Assembly (NCBI GenBank): GCA_947000775.1
Contig: CAMQGK010000567.1
Span: 25,555,001 to 25,619,000, forward strand
Length of the DNA stretch: 64,000 nt
Source: Pterois miles
Taxonomy: Eukaryota > Chordata > Actinopteri > Perciformes > Scorpaenidae
Direction: 5' to 3'
Made by a program: the position numbers and the translations under genes. The notes below the pieces were generated by a model. That model was given only the letters and a program-made list of their open reading frames with translations, made no database searches and was not told the DNA's origin. This document shows, piece by piece, positions 10,936 to 23,892 of the stretch (position 1 is the first letter of the stretch; the number at the start of each line of letters is the position of its first letter).

Positions 10936-13900
10936 TCAGGCCTCCTCAGTCAGAGGCTCGGGCAGCGTTTTCAGGGCATCCTTCTTCACTGGCCCCTGCA
11001 GGAAAACCAGAGGTCAGTCAGTTAAAACAGTGCAGGAGGATTCAGCAGTGATTATGTCAATGCTGCACAATGTCTTGGTAGTCAGATCAGTGTTTCTCAT
11101 GCTCACCATAAATGCCCTCTTCTCCTGGGCAGTCTGGAAGCGGCCGTGACCAAATTTGGAAGTGGTGTCGATAAACTTGAGCTCAATGGTCTCCTTGGAC
11201 TTGCGGGATGTGTGCATGAGCAAAGACTATAGGGAAAGAAATAAAGATGTACGCATGCTGTACATTAAACTCTGAGAGAAAATTAGCTGCTGCGACTTAT
11301 ACTGCAAGCTGCCTGTGAGATCTAAAATTAGACTTTCAAAATCACACTGTACCTTTCTGAGGGTGAGGACACGTTTCTTAGGCCCGACCACGCAGCCCTT
11401 CACCATGACAAAGTCATTATTCACGTCACCGTAGTGGGGGAAGCCTCCCTACGGGGTGGATGGCAGCAATAAAAAACAGGGAATGAAAGGAACGTTCAGG
11501 AAGAAATCACTTTTTTAATTTATTTTTTGTCAAAGTTGATGCAATAATAACATGTTAACGCAAATGTATTTTAACACCACTAATTTACTGAACGCATTGA
11601 CTCAACCCGTGAGGGTTTTTGGACAATATCTGTCATTGTTTTTTGTTGTTAACTGATTTCCAATAATAAATATATACATACATTTGCAGAAAGCAGCATA
11701 TTTGCCCACTCCCATGTTGATAAGATGCACATTATAATCATGAAAAATGAAAGTACCATGGGTGTGATGGTCTTTTGGCTGGTGTCGTAGTTAGTGGAGG
11801 CGTTGTTCCGGATCACCTTTCCATCCCGGATGTGCACACCCCTACCAATACGGTAGATCTGAAAACACATGAGGACGTGTGGTAAACCTATATATAATAA
11901 TATTGCTTATGATTATTCAATAAACGTTTGTTTCCTAAAGATCAGATGAAGAAGAAGTATTGTGGGTGAAATCAGACTCTATCAGCTAACCTTCTTGTTG
12001 AGCTCGGTACGGTGGTGGAAGCCTTTCTGACCGGCCCGAGCTATGGTAAACGCCACTCGTGCCGGATGCCAGGCTCCAATACAGGCCACCTTCCTCAGAC
12101 CCTTGTGAGTCTTCCTGGGAAGCTTCTTTGTGTGCCAGCGGCTCGTTACACCTGTCAGCATGAAGAGCCAGGCATAAGGATATTCATCACTTGAAACATT
12201 TATTTTACAAGCCCTTGGTCAGAGGATGTTTCCAACCTTTAAAGCCGTGGCCCTTGGTGACTCCGATGACATCAATCATCTCATCCTGGTAGAAAACAGT
12301 GGAGACAGGCACAGCTTGCTCCAGACGCTCCTTCGCCCAGTCCACCTTGTCCGAGATGCTTCCCCCGTTTAGCTGCACCTCCATGATGTGGGCCTTTTTC
12401 TGCGCTATAGGCACCAGTCGCATCTGGAAACAGAGAAGCCTGTTAACTGCAACTGAGAGGAATCCAGAAATTTAGAAAAGCTTCTCTAATTATATATAAT
12501 TAGCTTTATTATTTAGCACAGGATCGTGTTTGAACTGTGTGACGACTCCTCCAGTCCACTAGGTGTCTGGTTTCTCTTTGTTTTTTAGGGTGGAGGGTCG
12601 TGAGGCTGATGAGCCACACCTGGGCCCAGTGTGGTGGATATAAAAGCTCCCTCCCTTCCCACAGAGGGCCTCTCTTCCTTGGCTTTTGGTTTTGTTTGCT
12701 GCAGACATTTTCACACACCCACACATTCCTACATTACTGATTCCTGACTTTCCACATTTGTTTAGTTCATTGCTAGTTTAATAAATAAATGCCTTTAACC
12801 ATTTTACCATACCAACTTGTCTGGTCTCCTTTTTTGTTGCAGCCTTCAAGCTGGGTTGTAACTGTTTTTCAGTGCAATTATAGCCCTGAAATTCAGGAGC
12901 ACATTTTGATCTTAAGTCTGAGGCTGAAATCTGATCCCACAGAGTTAAAGCTTCAGTAGACAACAATTTTTTTGGTATTATTGGGCAAAAAACTCTATAA
13001 TAACCTTTGAGCGTATTGTAATTCAAGTGCTCAAGAAAACTAAACTTGTGCACCTCCTAATGGCTCTGTTTACAGGCTTTAAAAAATCTAGCCCACGACA
13101 GGAGATTTTAACCAATCACAACTCATTTCAGAGAGAGTGTTCCCATTGGCTGTGCTCCAGTTGGTGGGCGGTGCTTGGTATTTCTTCAACTGATCTCAAT
13201 ATGGCTGCCGGGTCACAAACTGTCTCATTTTACAGCTAAACTACAAGATGATTCTAAAAACATTTGAGGAGAGAAATAGTCATCACAGTAACAGAATATT
13301 GATTCATATCGAACATAATATTGAATATTGGGGGCGGCAGTAGCTCAGTCTGTAGGGAGTTGGCTTGGGAACCGGAGGGTCACCGGTTCAAGTCCCGACA
13401 TGGACCAAAAACTGAGTGTGAACTGGTAGCTGGAGAGGTGCCAGTTTACCTCTTGGGCACTGCCGAGGTGCCCCTGAGCAAGGCACCAAACCCCCAACTG
13501 CTCGGGGCGCTTGTCAGGAGCAGCCCCCTCACTCTGACATCTCTCCATTAATGCATGTATGTGTGTTTCAGGTCTGCATGTACCATGTATGAGTTTAACA
13601 GAGTGTAAATTGAATTTCCCCATTGTGGGACTAATAAAGGTAGATCTTCTTCTTCTTCTTCTTCTTCTTTGATTCATATTTGATCAGCGCTGCCTAGTTT
13701 GACTGTTTGAGCAGAGTGTGTGAGTGACTGACAGATCAGCTCTGACTGGTTGTTTTCCTCCGGTCTGTGAATTAGGAGTATTACGGCCACTCTGAGGGAA
13801 AATAAAAATCTGAGATTTCATGCATGAAGTCATAATATTAAGAGAAAAAAAAGTTGTAACTTAATGAGAATAAAGTCATACTATTTCAAGAAAAAACACA

Positions 13901-15164
13901 GGACGCTGCTCTAGTTGTTGTTGTTTCATAATATTATGACTTTATTCTCAAAATATTACAACTTTTTTCTCTTAAACTTCTCACTTTATTCTCATATTAC
14001 GACTTTTTACCTTTTAAACCTATGGCTGTATTCTCGAAATCTCAGATTAAATTTTTTTCCTCAATGTGGCCCTAATACTCCATTGTACGATATAGTGACC
14101 GTTTTATAGAAATAACTTTTAAATCATATTTGCTCCATTTCTCCCCACTGCTGCTTTAAGAGTTGAGATCTTGGCTGATATTCATATTGTTTTGCTGCCA
14201 ACATAAAGGTTTCCCCTTGGCAAAGCCTGGGTGAGCAGCCGGGTCCTGCCCTGAGAATTATTTTTAAACTGCTATTTGAAACGGCACCCTCCCCTCGGAG
14301 ACAGAGCATCACAGTCAGCGTTGTTTGGCCCTTGGCAGCAGCAGGATTTGGGATGTGGCAGCTTCTCTTTCCATTGCATGTGGTCAGGTGGATAACTCTG
14401 ACGCATCTGCCCTTTAGCAATAGCTGCTGATAATTGGACACGTGTAGTCTGACTAACATAGGATGAGACAGCAAACTGTTGTGTCTCTAAAACTGAATTG
14501 TGCTTTGAATCTATAGTTGTAAACCAACTTTCCTACCTGAGAGTGAACAATAACCCTGATGACTGAGCAGTATTTCTTCATCTGAGCAAAATCCTTTTCC
14601 AGCTGTTTCTTTCCTGTCTCATCCTGCCACTTCTTACTGTACTTGGTGAAGGCCTTCTTCTTGCTCTTGTACCTAAAACACAGAAAAGCCCAGTTTAGAC
14701 AGAAAAACAAGTGTCTGCTCACTATGAGGGGGACAATGAGGAATCACACACACCAGTTTTTATAAAATCTGCGCCTGCACTCGTCACTGAGATGCTCAGC
14801 AAAGATGGTTTTGAGGGAACGCAGGCCACGGACAGTCTCAATGTATCCCACTACCCCCACCACGATGACCGGAGGAGTATCAATGATGGTAACCGCCTCG
14901 ACTTCCTCTCGCTTTGCTTGCTCTGTGGGAGAAGCATGGAAAATATTCATAAGCTGAGATATTTAAACTGTTAGCATTCAGTTAAAATATCAAGCATGTG
15001 GCATATCATGATTATTTAACAATATATAGCAAAGATAAGAGACAACAAGTGAAGCAGATTTTAGGTTGAGTTTGACCCCACCATACAGCAAAAATTGAGT
15101 TCCTAAAGAGGACCTATTCTTATTTATAAGTACTTGTATTTTGGGTTCTCCCTATCTATCTTCT

Positions 15165-15213
<49 letters not shown>

Positions 15214-16368
15214 TAATAACATAAACCTACATTTGTGCTAAATGTGCTGCTTTTATCGCAAAATGCACAATTGCTATAAACAGGTCAGCTTAGCTGCCCC
15301 ACTATATATAACACACTAAAGGAAAAGAAAAAAGCACAAAAGCATAATAGGTCCACTTTCAAACCCTGTAATGATGTGACAATGTTTCATACTAGTGCTT
15401 CCAGAGGATAAACTGTATTAAATCTGCACAGAATACAGCAGGGTACTATGTAAACCTGAACCTAAACCTGATTTTATAAGCCTGTTATTCAAACAAACAA
15501 ACTGTGACAATCTCTCAAAGGTAATGTTTTTTGCGGTACAAGTCCAGTCGTACATACTGAGGCCAGTGCGGTGCACCTCCCGTAGGGTATGAGTCATGCC
15601 GGCCTTGTAACCCAGGAAGGCAGTGAGGTGGACAGGCTGGCTGGGGTCGTCTTTGGGCCACGTGCGCACCTTGCCCCTGTGCTTCTTGCTACGCTTGTGA
15701 GGCAGGAACCCCATGTGCCCGTGGCGGGGTGCGTGGAATTTGCGATGAGACTGGAACCACATAAGCCACACAGAGTCACAGCTTATTAAACTCAGATAAC
15801 CCCCCTGGAAATGTAACCCAGATCCTGATTTTCACAATAATGCCAAAAGAACTGCAGTCGGGAGATTAAGAGGAGACATGTTCATATTGGCCTGTACTCA
15901 GTGTGGCAAAATGTAATCCTCTGTCCTAGTTATTTCCTGTAATATTAAAATTCTCTGATATTAAAGGCCTCCGAACGTTGTAATGAAATGAAATGGGACA
16001 TGACAAGAATATACTGTGATATAATCAAGTCCCTTAATCTTCAGGTGAATTGCGTTCCTGTCCAGACCACGTGTTCATACTTTCTACATTGATTCCTGTC
16101 ACACTTAATGTGACTCAGAAATCCAGCACAGGCCAAATAATTAACAAAACCCACAAGATGGGAAGCCACATAAATAGAAGTCGCCATTTCACTATTCCAC
16201 ATGGTCTCCTCAAAGGCAGCCATTACAAGATGACTTTTCAATATGCTTCATCTTCCCTTGTAAACCCACATGGCCAAACAAATGACACACACATGCACGT
16301 AGAAGACAAATCTGTGATATCCTTCATAGCTGAAAAGAGACAAAAAAAATATGAGGAGCACTGACCAT
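10936..16368 (-). CDS. rpl3l: Ribosomal protein L3-like (uL3 paralogue)
   Basis: This is a large-subunit protein reaching toward the peptidyl-transferase centre; RPL3L is the heart and skeletal-muscle form. Ten exons in transcript order: 16368-16366 (ATG only), 15750-15558, 14922-14754, 14672-14537, 12423-12237, 12151-11991, 11858-11757, 11448-11353, 11226-11107 and 10995-10936. They give 408 residues, close to the human length, with all splice phases agreeing. Diagnostic words are HAPRHGHMGFLPHKRS, WPKDDPSQPVHLTAFLGYKA, KTIFAEHLSDECRRRFYKNW, VTSRWHTKKLPRKTHKGLRK and FIDTTSKFGHGRFQTAQEKR. The RPL3L reading rests on THTLREVHRTGL, EHLSDECRRR and TAQEKRAFM, which I recall as RPL3L-like rather than RPL3-like, and on the neighbour ndufb10. 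A polyadenylation signal (minus strand) is at 10908-10913. It could be ordinary rpl3, but that is less likely. Confidence 0.9.
11580..11720. repeat. Fragment of a dispersed repeat in rpl3l intron 7
   Basis: GTGAGGGTTTTTGGACAATA, TGATTTCCAATAATAAATAT and GCAGCATATTTGCCCACTCC match parts of the longer copies at 22700-23300, 29860-30440 and 37690-38275. The fragment ends within 40 bp of the rpl3l exon 11757-11858. Confidence 0.7.
13328..13672 (+). repeat. tRNA-derived SINE in rpl3l intron 4
   Basis: The head reads like a tRNA gene: GGCAGTAGCTCAGTCTGTAG (A box) and CCGGTTCAAGTCCCG (B box). The body has CTGAGCAAGGCACC and CCCCAACTGCTCGGG. The tail has TTTCCCCATTGTGGGACTAA followed by a CTT-repeat end. 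Head, body and simple 3' tail make it a complete-looking SINE, inserted opposite to rpl3l transcription. The intron 12424-14536 otherwise holds repeats only. Confidence 0.85.
13769..14086. repeat. Foldback MITE in rpl3l intron 4
   Basis: The left end AGGAGTATTACGGCCACTCT and the right end, complement-reversed (TGGAGTATTAGGGCCACATT), are terminal inverted repeats. The pairing continues through CTGAGATTTC, GAGAAAAAAAAGTTGTAA and GAATAAAGTCATA, so nearly the whole 318 bp folds back on itself. Confidence 0.75.
15164..15211. repeat. (TATC)n microsatellite
   Basis: About 12 TATC units in rpl3l intron 2, between exons 15750-15558 and 14922-14754. Confidence 0.95.
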
Positions 16369-16689
16369 GTCCGCACACTGTCCGGTGGAGGAATAGAAAG
16401 AGAGAGGGACCAGTGCTGGTGTAAGGGTCATGCATAAGATGATACCAAGTGTAAGGGCTCTAATTTGGTGTTTGGCCCAGTTCAGGATCTGTATTCGCTT
16501 TCAAACAAGGTCATCTCTGCCAAGTTCTGACAGGAGAAGATAGGAGGAGGGTAAACTCGGAGGTGGTGGGGAAGCCCGGTGGATGGGAACCGTAAGACCA
16601 AGAAAGGAGAGAGAAAGGTTTCAAGATGAGGAAAGTTTTCATTGTCAGGAGGCCAACATCTGGTCTGTTTAAGCATGGATACAGCCTCT

Positions 16690-17002
16690 CTTCCTTTAAC
16701 CCCCTGAGACCCCGACTGACTTTACTGTCTTTCAGAGGCTCTAGTAGGTTCAGGTTTTAGGTTTTAGGGCTAGACTGAAGAGACAGATTTGATATGAAAC
16801 CAGAAAACCTAATGAATTCATTGGATGTCATGCTAGCTTATCTGGAAGGAGGTTAAATAACGCTCCAAAGTACCCACGAGTCTCTTCTTTACACACATGC
16901 CCACTTTATGATAATCACATGCAGTATTTTTTATGCAGTATAAATATTTTATTTTTATTTTTTTAGTTATTTTTGCCTGTTATAAATGGTGTGTTTAAAT
17001 AT

Positions 17003-17082
<80 letters not shown>

Positions 17083-18060
17083 AAGAGCCAGAGAGTCTCA
17101 CTGGTTTAGACCAAGGGTATCAAACATACGGCCCGAGGACCAGAACCGCCCCACCAAAGTGTAAAAATTGCAGAAAAATATGAGATTTGAATTTTTTAAA
17201 GCTCAGTTTTTCAACTTTGTCACATTATGAATTTCAACAGGCATTATGTCCAAATTTAAGTTAAAATTAGTCTGAATTTTGACATAGGAAGCCAAAATGA
17301 TGAGATATTAAGTCAAATTTATTGGTACTTATCATAGAAAGTCCTAATTAAGAGAATTAAGTTAAACAATTGACTTAAACTTGGGGAGTCAAACTTAAAA
17401 GATATGACTCAACACCATGTATATTTAATGTGAAAACTAAGATGTTCATTTAGAAATATTGTCACATTTATGACTTTTTATGGGGATTAAGTCTAGATTT
17501 TATGTAAACAATGTCTACATTTTGATATAGCAAGCCGAAGTTATGAGATATTAAGTTGAATTTACAACTTTTTAAGTCAGAATGAATAATCAACTCCAGT
17601 TTTTCAGTTAAATGTACTTCTATTTGTATTCTGGGCTGGATTTTTCATTAATCGGGATCATTTTCATAATGTACTTGTACTTCTTTACACTAACAAGAGG
17701 GGGACCTTTGGAGGTGTTGTCATTTATAGGTTACTATGCAGTGGTTTTACTGTCCCACTGAACATCTGACCGGACTGTATGTGGCCCCTGAACTAAAATG
17801 AGTGTGACACCTCTGGATTAGACTGTGTACCATGTGGTTAAAGATTATCAGCCCTACACCTCCACCTGCTGCATTTCCATAGTACAACAGGTTCACCTTT
17901 GACCTTTACCCTTCGACCTCCATGTTTTAAAACTACTGTAAATCATCTTGCGCTAACGTCCTCGTTTAAAATAATATTTTAACTAATAATAATTGCTGAA
18001 TACGCAGAATAAAAGATATCTAGAAAACACTGAGGTTTCACATTTTGTTGACCTCTAGTC
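16690..18060. other. rpl3l-ndufb10 intergenic region, repeats
   Basis: No gene is seen here. It holds a partial copy of the dispersed repeat also at 22700-23300 (16795-16925), an AT microsatellite, and a probable DNA-transposon remnant at about 17110-17820. The ends of that remnant, CCAAGGGTATCAAACATACG and, complement-reversed, CCAGAGGTGTCACACTC, look like decayed terminal inverted repeats. The interior is AT-rich and non-coding. Confidence 0.5.
17008..17078. repeat. (AT)n microsatellite
   Basis: About 35 uninterrupted AT dinucleotides between the divergent genes rpl3l and ndufb10. Confidence 0.97.
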
Positions 18061-18080
18061 GCCATTGTTGTTGTGTGTTC

Positions 18081-18091
18081 TGCGCATGCGC
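18081..18091. promoter_or_regulatory. NRF-1-type palindrome in ndufb10 promoter
   Basis: TGCGCATGCGC is a perfect palindrome matching the core NRF-1 consensus. It lies 70 bp before the ndufb10 ATG. NRF-1 is a known activator of nuclear genes for respiratory-chain subunits, so location and target agree. A YY1-like GCCATTGTT is 20 bp upstream. Binding is inferred, not shown. Confidence 0.7.
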
Positions 18092-18160
18092 TAACTCGAA
18101 AGGAGAGCTGCCGAGGTCGAATTGTAGGATTTCTACAGTCCGGGACAAAATAGGGCTAAA

Positions 18161-21100
18161 ATGCCAACAGACTACGATAAAGGAGCATATCCGGAGCCTC
18201 CTCGGCAGACTCCGGTTGTGGACAAACAAACAGCACTGCCAAACCCAGCCCTGATTTTGTCTAAACTCTTCTATTACTCCGTGGACCTGCCTGTCACCAC
18301 ATTTAGAGGTAACCGAGGCTAACAGAGCTAACTGTGCTAATAGGCTAGCACAACAACACCGCGTCCAGGACACGTTGTTGGTGTTTTTAAACTTTATAAC
18401 GATGCTATCACTGTTGTGTCCTCGTACAAATATGACGCCAAGTATATTACAGAGCTCTAGTTTGTGGTAATAATGGACAGACTTAGCTGTGTATGCATTT
18501 TTAGCTAGCTAGCTAGGTGTTAGTTAGCTAGCTTCATTCATATCTAAATGTTTTTTATTGACAAAATATAATGATATTAACAATATGTACATTCCAAGCT
18601 GTTCATGCCAGGGATATATTAAAGATAACAATAAACAGTAGAGAAATATGTGTCTATCTAGAGACAATAGTTACTGCTTGTATGCAATTCCTTCTGAATT
18701 TTTGTCATTCATATTTAATTACAGTAATGTTTGTGTTAAGTTCAACTGTGTTAAACTGTTTTTCCCTCTCATCCAGGTGTTGTTGACAGTATTCGGGCTA
18801 ACAACAAGTCAGTCTACTACCACCAGAAGTTCCGCCGTGTTCCTGACCTGACGGAGTGCCAGGAGGGAGATTACCTCTGCTACTATGAGGCTGAGATGCA
18901 GTGGAGGAGAGACTAGTGAGTAAAGGGTTAAGATTTATTCACCCTGATGGACATTTGTGTGCCCAACCTTGGTAAAATAAAACAGTAAATACAGGCTGGA
19001 TTACTAGCTGTACAATCTAGCAAATGCCCAGAGCAACAACCACCACTACAGCACAATATAAACAGAAATAATGACAGTTTTACCTAACCTGAGGCTTGTG
19101 GATTAACCCTATGTAATGCCTTTACACACAGCAAACCTATGAGAGAATATTTTTCCATATTGTGAGTAGTTAATTTCTGGAGCTTACGACAACTTATACT
19201 GAAGCTGCCATGTGTTGTCTGTCGTGTGCGCTGTGCCTGATGGACACTTGAAGGCAGCAACATACATAAAAAAAGCAAAAGCGAGTAGGTGGACCTCAAT
19301 TGTAGCCATAAATAAACTTGACCGGCCTGCACAGAGCAGCCTCACCTAAACCCTATCCAACACCTTTTGGCCAATGACTAGATGGACTCTGATGAAGACA
19401 AAGTTGGCACTGAAACATTATCTTTCTAATAAGTTTGATTGTCTTAAATCTGTGCTCCAGTGTGCTTTGGACCTGGTCTCTGAGGTCTCTCAAGTTAAGT
19501 TTTGTGGGACACTTAGTGGAGCTGAGCCATTGAGCCATCTTATCAATTTCACCTGTGCTTTTCCTACTATAACAAATCAAGATGTCTGCTCTAGAAAAAT
19601 GTCTCTTACAAGCCAGGCCTCATCACTCAGCATCAGTGTTGGACTTCCCTGATGCTCGTGTCGCTGAATGGTTGCAGATCTCAGAAACATCTTGTGAACA
19701 CCCGATCCAGAAGAGTGGAGGCTGTTACAGCAGCTTATTAATGCCCATGGCTTTGGAATGAGATTTTTTTTTATATATATATCCTTTATTTAACCAGGTG
19801 AGAAAACTCATTGAGATTAAAATCTCTTTTCCAAGAGTGACCTGGCCAAGAGGGCAGCAGAGAAAGTTAATTCAACAATAAAGACAAACAATACAAACAG
19901 ACCAATACAGCAATCACACACCATAGACAAATAAACAAGTATCATGCGCAGTTATATGTACAACACAACAGCAGCTGTGCTGCACAAAGAGGTCAATATC
20001 AAAATGATTCAAGGACAAAAAATTCAGGAGCAGTTACAGCGGCCAATAGTGTTATTTTCTCGATTTTTTAAAATTGACTTAAATTCTCCCATAGTGATCA
20101 AATCTGACAGTTTCAGGTCCTTCTGCATAACGTTCTACAAGAACGGAGCAGCATATATAAATGATTTTTTGCCAAGCTCCGTTCTGACCTTTGGGACCAA
20201 CATCTGTATAACATCTTGAGAGCGCAGGCCATGCTGAAACAAGGTATTTCCTCACCTGGAGGGAGAAACAGGATTTGTTTCTAAAAAGGAACCCCAATTT
20301 AATGTTCAATTTGGACACCAGATTTTCGATATGTGATGTGAAAGTCAAATTTTGATCAATGAGGATCCCTAGATTGTCACATATGGGCGCGATGTTTGGC
20401 TAGCCACAGATTTTTTGGGCAATGCAGTCATGCCTTTCTCAATAGTACTGTGATTATGATTATGTGTCACTATGTGTTGTTGTCTTCCCTCCTCAGCAAG
20501 GTGGACCAGGAGATTGTGAAGGTGGTCCAGGAGCGTTTGAGGGCCTGCCAGCAGAGAGAGGGACACAGCTCCCAGCAGAACTGTGCCAAAGAAATACAGC
20601 AGTTCAGCGAGGTGACCAAGAACTTCCAGTCACGCTGTAAGTAATGTGCTGTTTGGTGCTTGGACATGTGTGGTGTAGTAAAAAGACATGGCTCCCACGG
20701 GTCCTTGAAACCCTTGAAAGTTTGTAAATAGACATGGATCATTGACAGTGCATTTCTATATTTTGCGCATGAATAGAAATGGAAGTCGTTATGATATTTT
20801 TTGACTTTGTTTTGCTGTGCTGTGTTAGAGAAGGTTACGTCATCTGCCATCACTGTAACAGCACACATTCAAGCCTCTAGCCTGCTACTTCTCATTATAA
20901 AAATCTGTGTTATAACAGTAATTGTCCTTGATGATCAGTGTCTCTCACATAATGCTGTGTAGGCTTCTTGAGTCTGAAGGAAAGTCCTTGAATTTGATGT
21001 TTAAAAAGGTGTGGGAACCTTGGAAGTAAAGAAAATGTGGAGGCATTCAGGAAACCTACATGTGTCATATCACAATGCTGATTAAATAACAAAAAACAAA

Positions 21101-21566
21101 TGCTTTCACAGGCTAAGGGATAATTTACTGTATCATGTGTCACTCACTAAATGTGCACTATAGTACAAATTCATTAACTCATGCAACAAATATTGTTTGT
21201 TGTAGCACTGAAACAACTGGCAGAAATTTATTTGGTAACAAATTTTGATAATTATAGTCATTTATGAAAGGAAAATGTAAAAAAACAAAAACAAAAACCT
21301 TTTGTTCCAGCTTTTGAAATGTGAGAAATGCTGCTTTTCTCAGTTTTTGTATAAATTGGATGAAAAGAACTTAAGTAAAGTAAATAACATTATTTTGACA
21401 CTGGCATTGTCTTATTTATTGCCACCTTTGCTTGGCTACCACTACACATTTCAAATTCGTGACCTGCGTCCTTGCAGATGGAGATCTGGGAGCGTACGCC
21501 AGCGGGAGGAAGTGTCTCATGAAGCAGAAAGAACGGATGATGGCTGCTCAGGCCCAGAAGGCTTGA
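18161..21566 (+). CDS. ndufb10: NADH dehydrogenase 1 beta subcomplex subunit 10
   Basis: An accessory subunit of mitochondrial complex I, on the intermembrane-space side of the membrane arm. Four exons, 18161-18308, 18777-18915, 20497-20636 and 21478-21566, join in phase to 171 residues; the human protein is about 172. Recognisable words are ALILSKLFYYSVDLPVTTFR, CQEGDYLCYYEAEMQWRRDY, YKVDQEIVKVVQERLRACQQ and LGAYASGRKCLMKQKERM. Cysteines in CX6C (CQEGDYLC) and CX11C (ACQQREGHSSQQNC) spacing are kept, fitting oxidative import by the Mia40 route without a cleaved presequence. A polyadenylation signal AATAAA is at 21606-21611. The promoter has an NRF-1 palindrome. Convergent with rps2. Confidence 0.95.
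19740..20390 (-). mobile_element. Truncated LINE fragment in ndufb10 intron 2
   Basis: The minus strand from about 20390 encodes LGILIDQNLTFTSHIENLVS followed by KLGFLFRNKSCFSL. This resembles the region after the reverse-transcriptase domain in teleost non-LTR elements. The remaining part down to 19740 contains TTTATTTAACCAGG and GTGACCTGGCCAAG, tail-like sequence. It is short, 5'-truncated and broken, and the exact LINE clade is not decided. Confidence 0.6.
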
Positions 21567-21611
21567 GAACCGTTCCTTACTATCTGTCCTGTGTATTAAT
21601 TGTAAAATAAA

Positions 21612-23860
21612 ATGTTATGAGATAAGTCACGTCTGTTACTGTCTTTCCACCGTCCTGAAAGTGATGATGGATGCGTGATCGTCCTATCGCGAGAAAATGC
21701 ATCCGAGTGAACTTGAAGCTTTTATTGGGTGTTGCAAACAACCATCTCTGATTCAAAACACCTTCAGTAGTATGGTTGACAGGCCTTTCTCACGTCAGAC
21801 ATTTTGACTTGTCATAGTAGGAAAAGCATAGGTGTAAATATAAGTCTGCACACTGTAGCTTCCGTTAAGTGCAGTTCATTGGCACATTTGGCTCCAGTGT
21901 GCGGACCATCTACATTTTTCATTGCTGTCTTCTACTGGTCTGACACCGGCCTACTATAGCACAGGTGTTACTAATAACTAACGATGGCTCGTTGTATTCA
22001 GGTGTCACGTGAACATGGTGAGCCAGCACACACTTGTACAGTGGATCTCACCCCTTTTGTATCTCTAGACATATTAAACCAATGTGGACAAGCCGATGAG
22101 CAGGTAGGCTATTGACTCTATGTCCAAATAAAGTTTATGTTGTTGGTTTTTATTTGCTGAATTAGCCAAAAAGATTCCCACCTGGTTACTTTACCTTTAA
22201 CATTTTCATTTTTTCTGATCAGTGCTGCAACGATTCATCAATTGTCTATTTAATTAATTGCTATCTATTTTGATAATCAGCTTTAAGTCAAAATTCTCTT
22301 CAGCTTCTTAAATGTGAATATTTCCTGGTTTCTTGACTCCTCTATGATAGTAAACTGAAATTTTTTGAGTTGTGGACAAACAAGACATTTGACAACGTCA
22401 ACTTGGGCTACAAACAACTAGTCAATTAATTGCGAAAATAATCAACAGATTAATCTACAGTTAAAATAATTTTGTCATAGCCTTAAACAAAATTGCTGCC
22501 AATTAACCTTCTGTTGATCAACCAATTAATCATTTCAGCTATAATCACTTTATCACCAAACCAATACTACAAATACATAATTAATCAGAAATAAAATCCC
22601 TCAATGATTACATAAAGCAGAAACAAGTTGTGAATAATGAGATACAATTGGACTCTTTTAAAATGTATTTAATTTTTAAAAAATCACAATTTTTGGCAGT
22701 ATAAAAAACTTAAGGCAACTAGGGCTGTCAACACAAGAACTCATTTAAAAACTAATTTCTTTACTGCATTAACAGAATTGATGATTTTCAGGTTGTAGTG
22801 GGCTCAGTTTGTCCACATCAAAAAGGAGGTTAAATAACGCTCCACTCCGGAGCAAAATTTTAGCAAGGTAAAACTGTCATGTCCATTTTCACAGGGGTCT
22901 CTTGACCTCTGACCTCCAGATATGTGAATGTAAATGGGTTCTCTGGGTCCCCACCAGTCTCCCCTTTACAGACATGCCCACTTTATGATAATCACAGTCA
23001 GTTTGGATCAAGTCATAGTCAAGTCAGCACACTGACAGCTGTTGTTACCTGCTTTGTCATGTTATGATTTGAGCATATTTTCATGCTGAAGTCAGTACCT
23101 GTGACTGTTGCTGGACAATATCTGTCATTGTTTTGTGTTGCTAGTTGATTTCCAGTAATGAACATTACATACATTTGCATAAAGCAGCATATTTGTCTAC
23201 TCCTGTGTTGACAAGAGTATGAAATACTTCTCTGATCTCCCTTAAGGTGCATTTTGAACAGATAAAAAGTGATTCATTTGCAATTAGTCATGATTAAATA
23301 TTTTTAATTGGCTCACAGGGTACAACTTCCCTCAACCTCTAATGCAAAAACATTTTAACACTAATTTCTTTAATGCATCAGGGCAATTTGTTCATGTCAT
23401 GCTGGGTTATCACGAAGGAAGTTAAACATTACAAACATACCCTAAACTTTGGTGAGGAACAACTCGCATGGCCATTTTCAAAAGGGTCCCTTGACCTCAA
23501 GATACATGAAAATGACTTCTTTACTCCTGACAGTAAACTGAATATTTTTAGAGTTGTGGACAAGACCTTTGAGGAAGTCATCTTGGGCTTTTGGGAAACG
23601 CAGATTGACTTGTTAGTAGTTTGGTCGATAAAATCGTCTAAGACTATAAAACTCATTAGTTGCAGCCCTAAATGTTATGCACATCACCCACTCCTAGGTG
23701 TTAATGGCAAAAACTTCAAGCAAAACTGTATTTGGTCTATTGTAGTCACTATTTCACTGCACCTGTATACTTAACTGCGCTTTAAAAAGAGCATCTTAAC
23801 ATTAACACCCCTATTTTGGTTATTAGAAAAAGTAGCACAAAACATACATGTTGTTTCAGA
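21612..23860. other. ndufb10-rps2 intergenic region, repeats
   Basis: No gene is seen between these convergent genes. From about 22220 to 22560 and again near 23540-23660 there are TAATTAAT-rich copies of a repeat also present near 33500-33720 and 45690-45970. From about 22730 to 23300 lies a long copy of the dispersed repeat described at 29860-30440, followed by a second partial copy around 23380-23520. Confidence 0.5.
22730..23300. repeat. Dispersed repeat, long copy
   Basis: It shares ordered blocks with 29860-30440 and 37690-38275: GGAGGTTAAATAACGCTCC, TTGACCTCTGACCTC, TGTAAATGGGTTCT, AGTCTCCCCTTTACAGACAT, CTTTATGATAATCACA, GCAGCATATTTG and TTAAGGTGCATTTTGAACAG. No coding capacity was seen. 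It is probably a non-autonomous DNA transposon family with at least four members in this window. Confidence 0.75.
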
Positions 23861-23892
23861 ACGTTTATTCAACGATTCTCTGTACAAAAAGT

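Noticed and set aside
11000..11106. Possible C/D snoRNA in rpl3l intron 9
   Set aside because: CTGA words are present but no acceptable box C (RTGATGA) or terminal stem was found.
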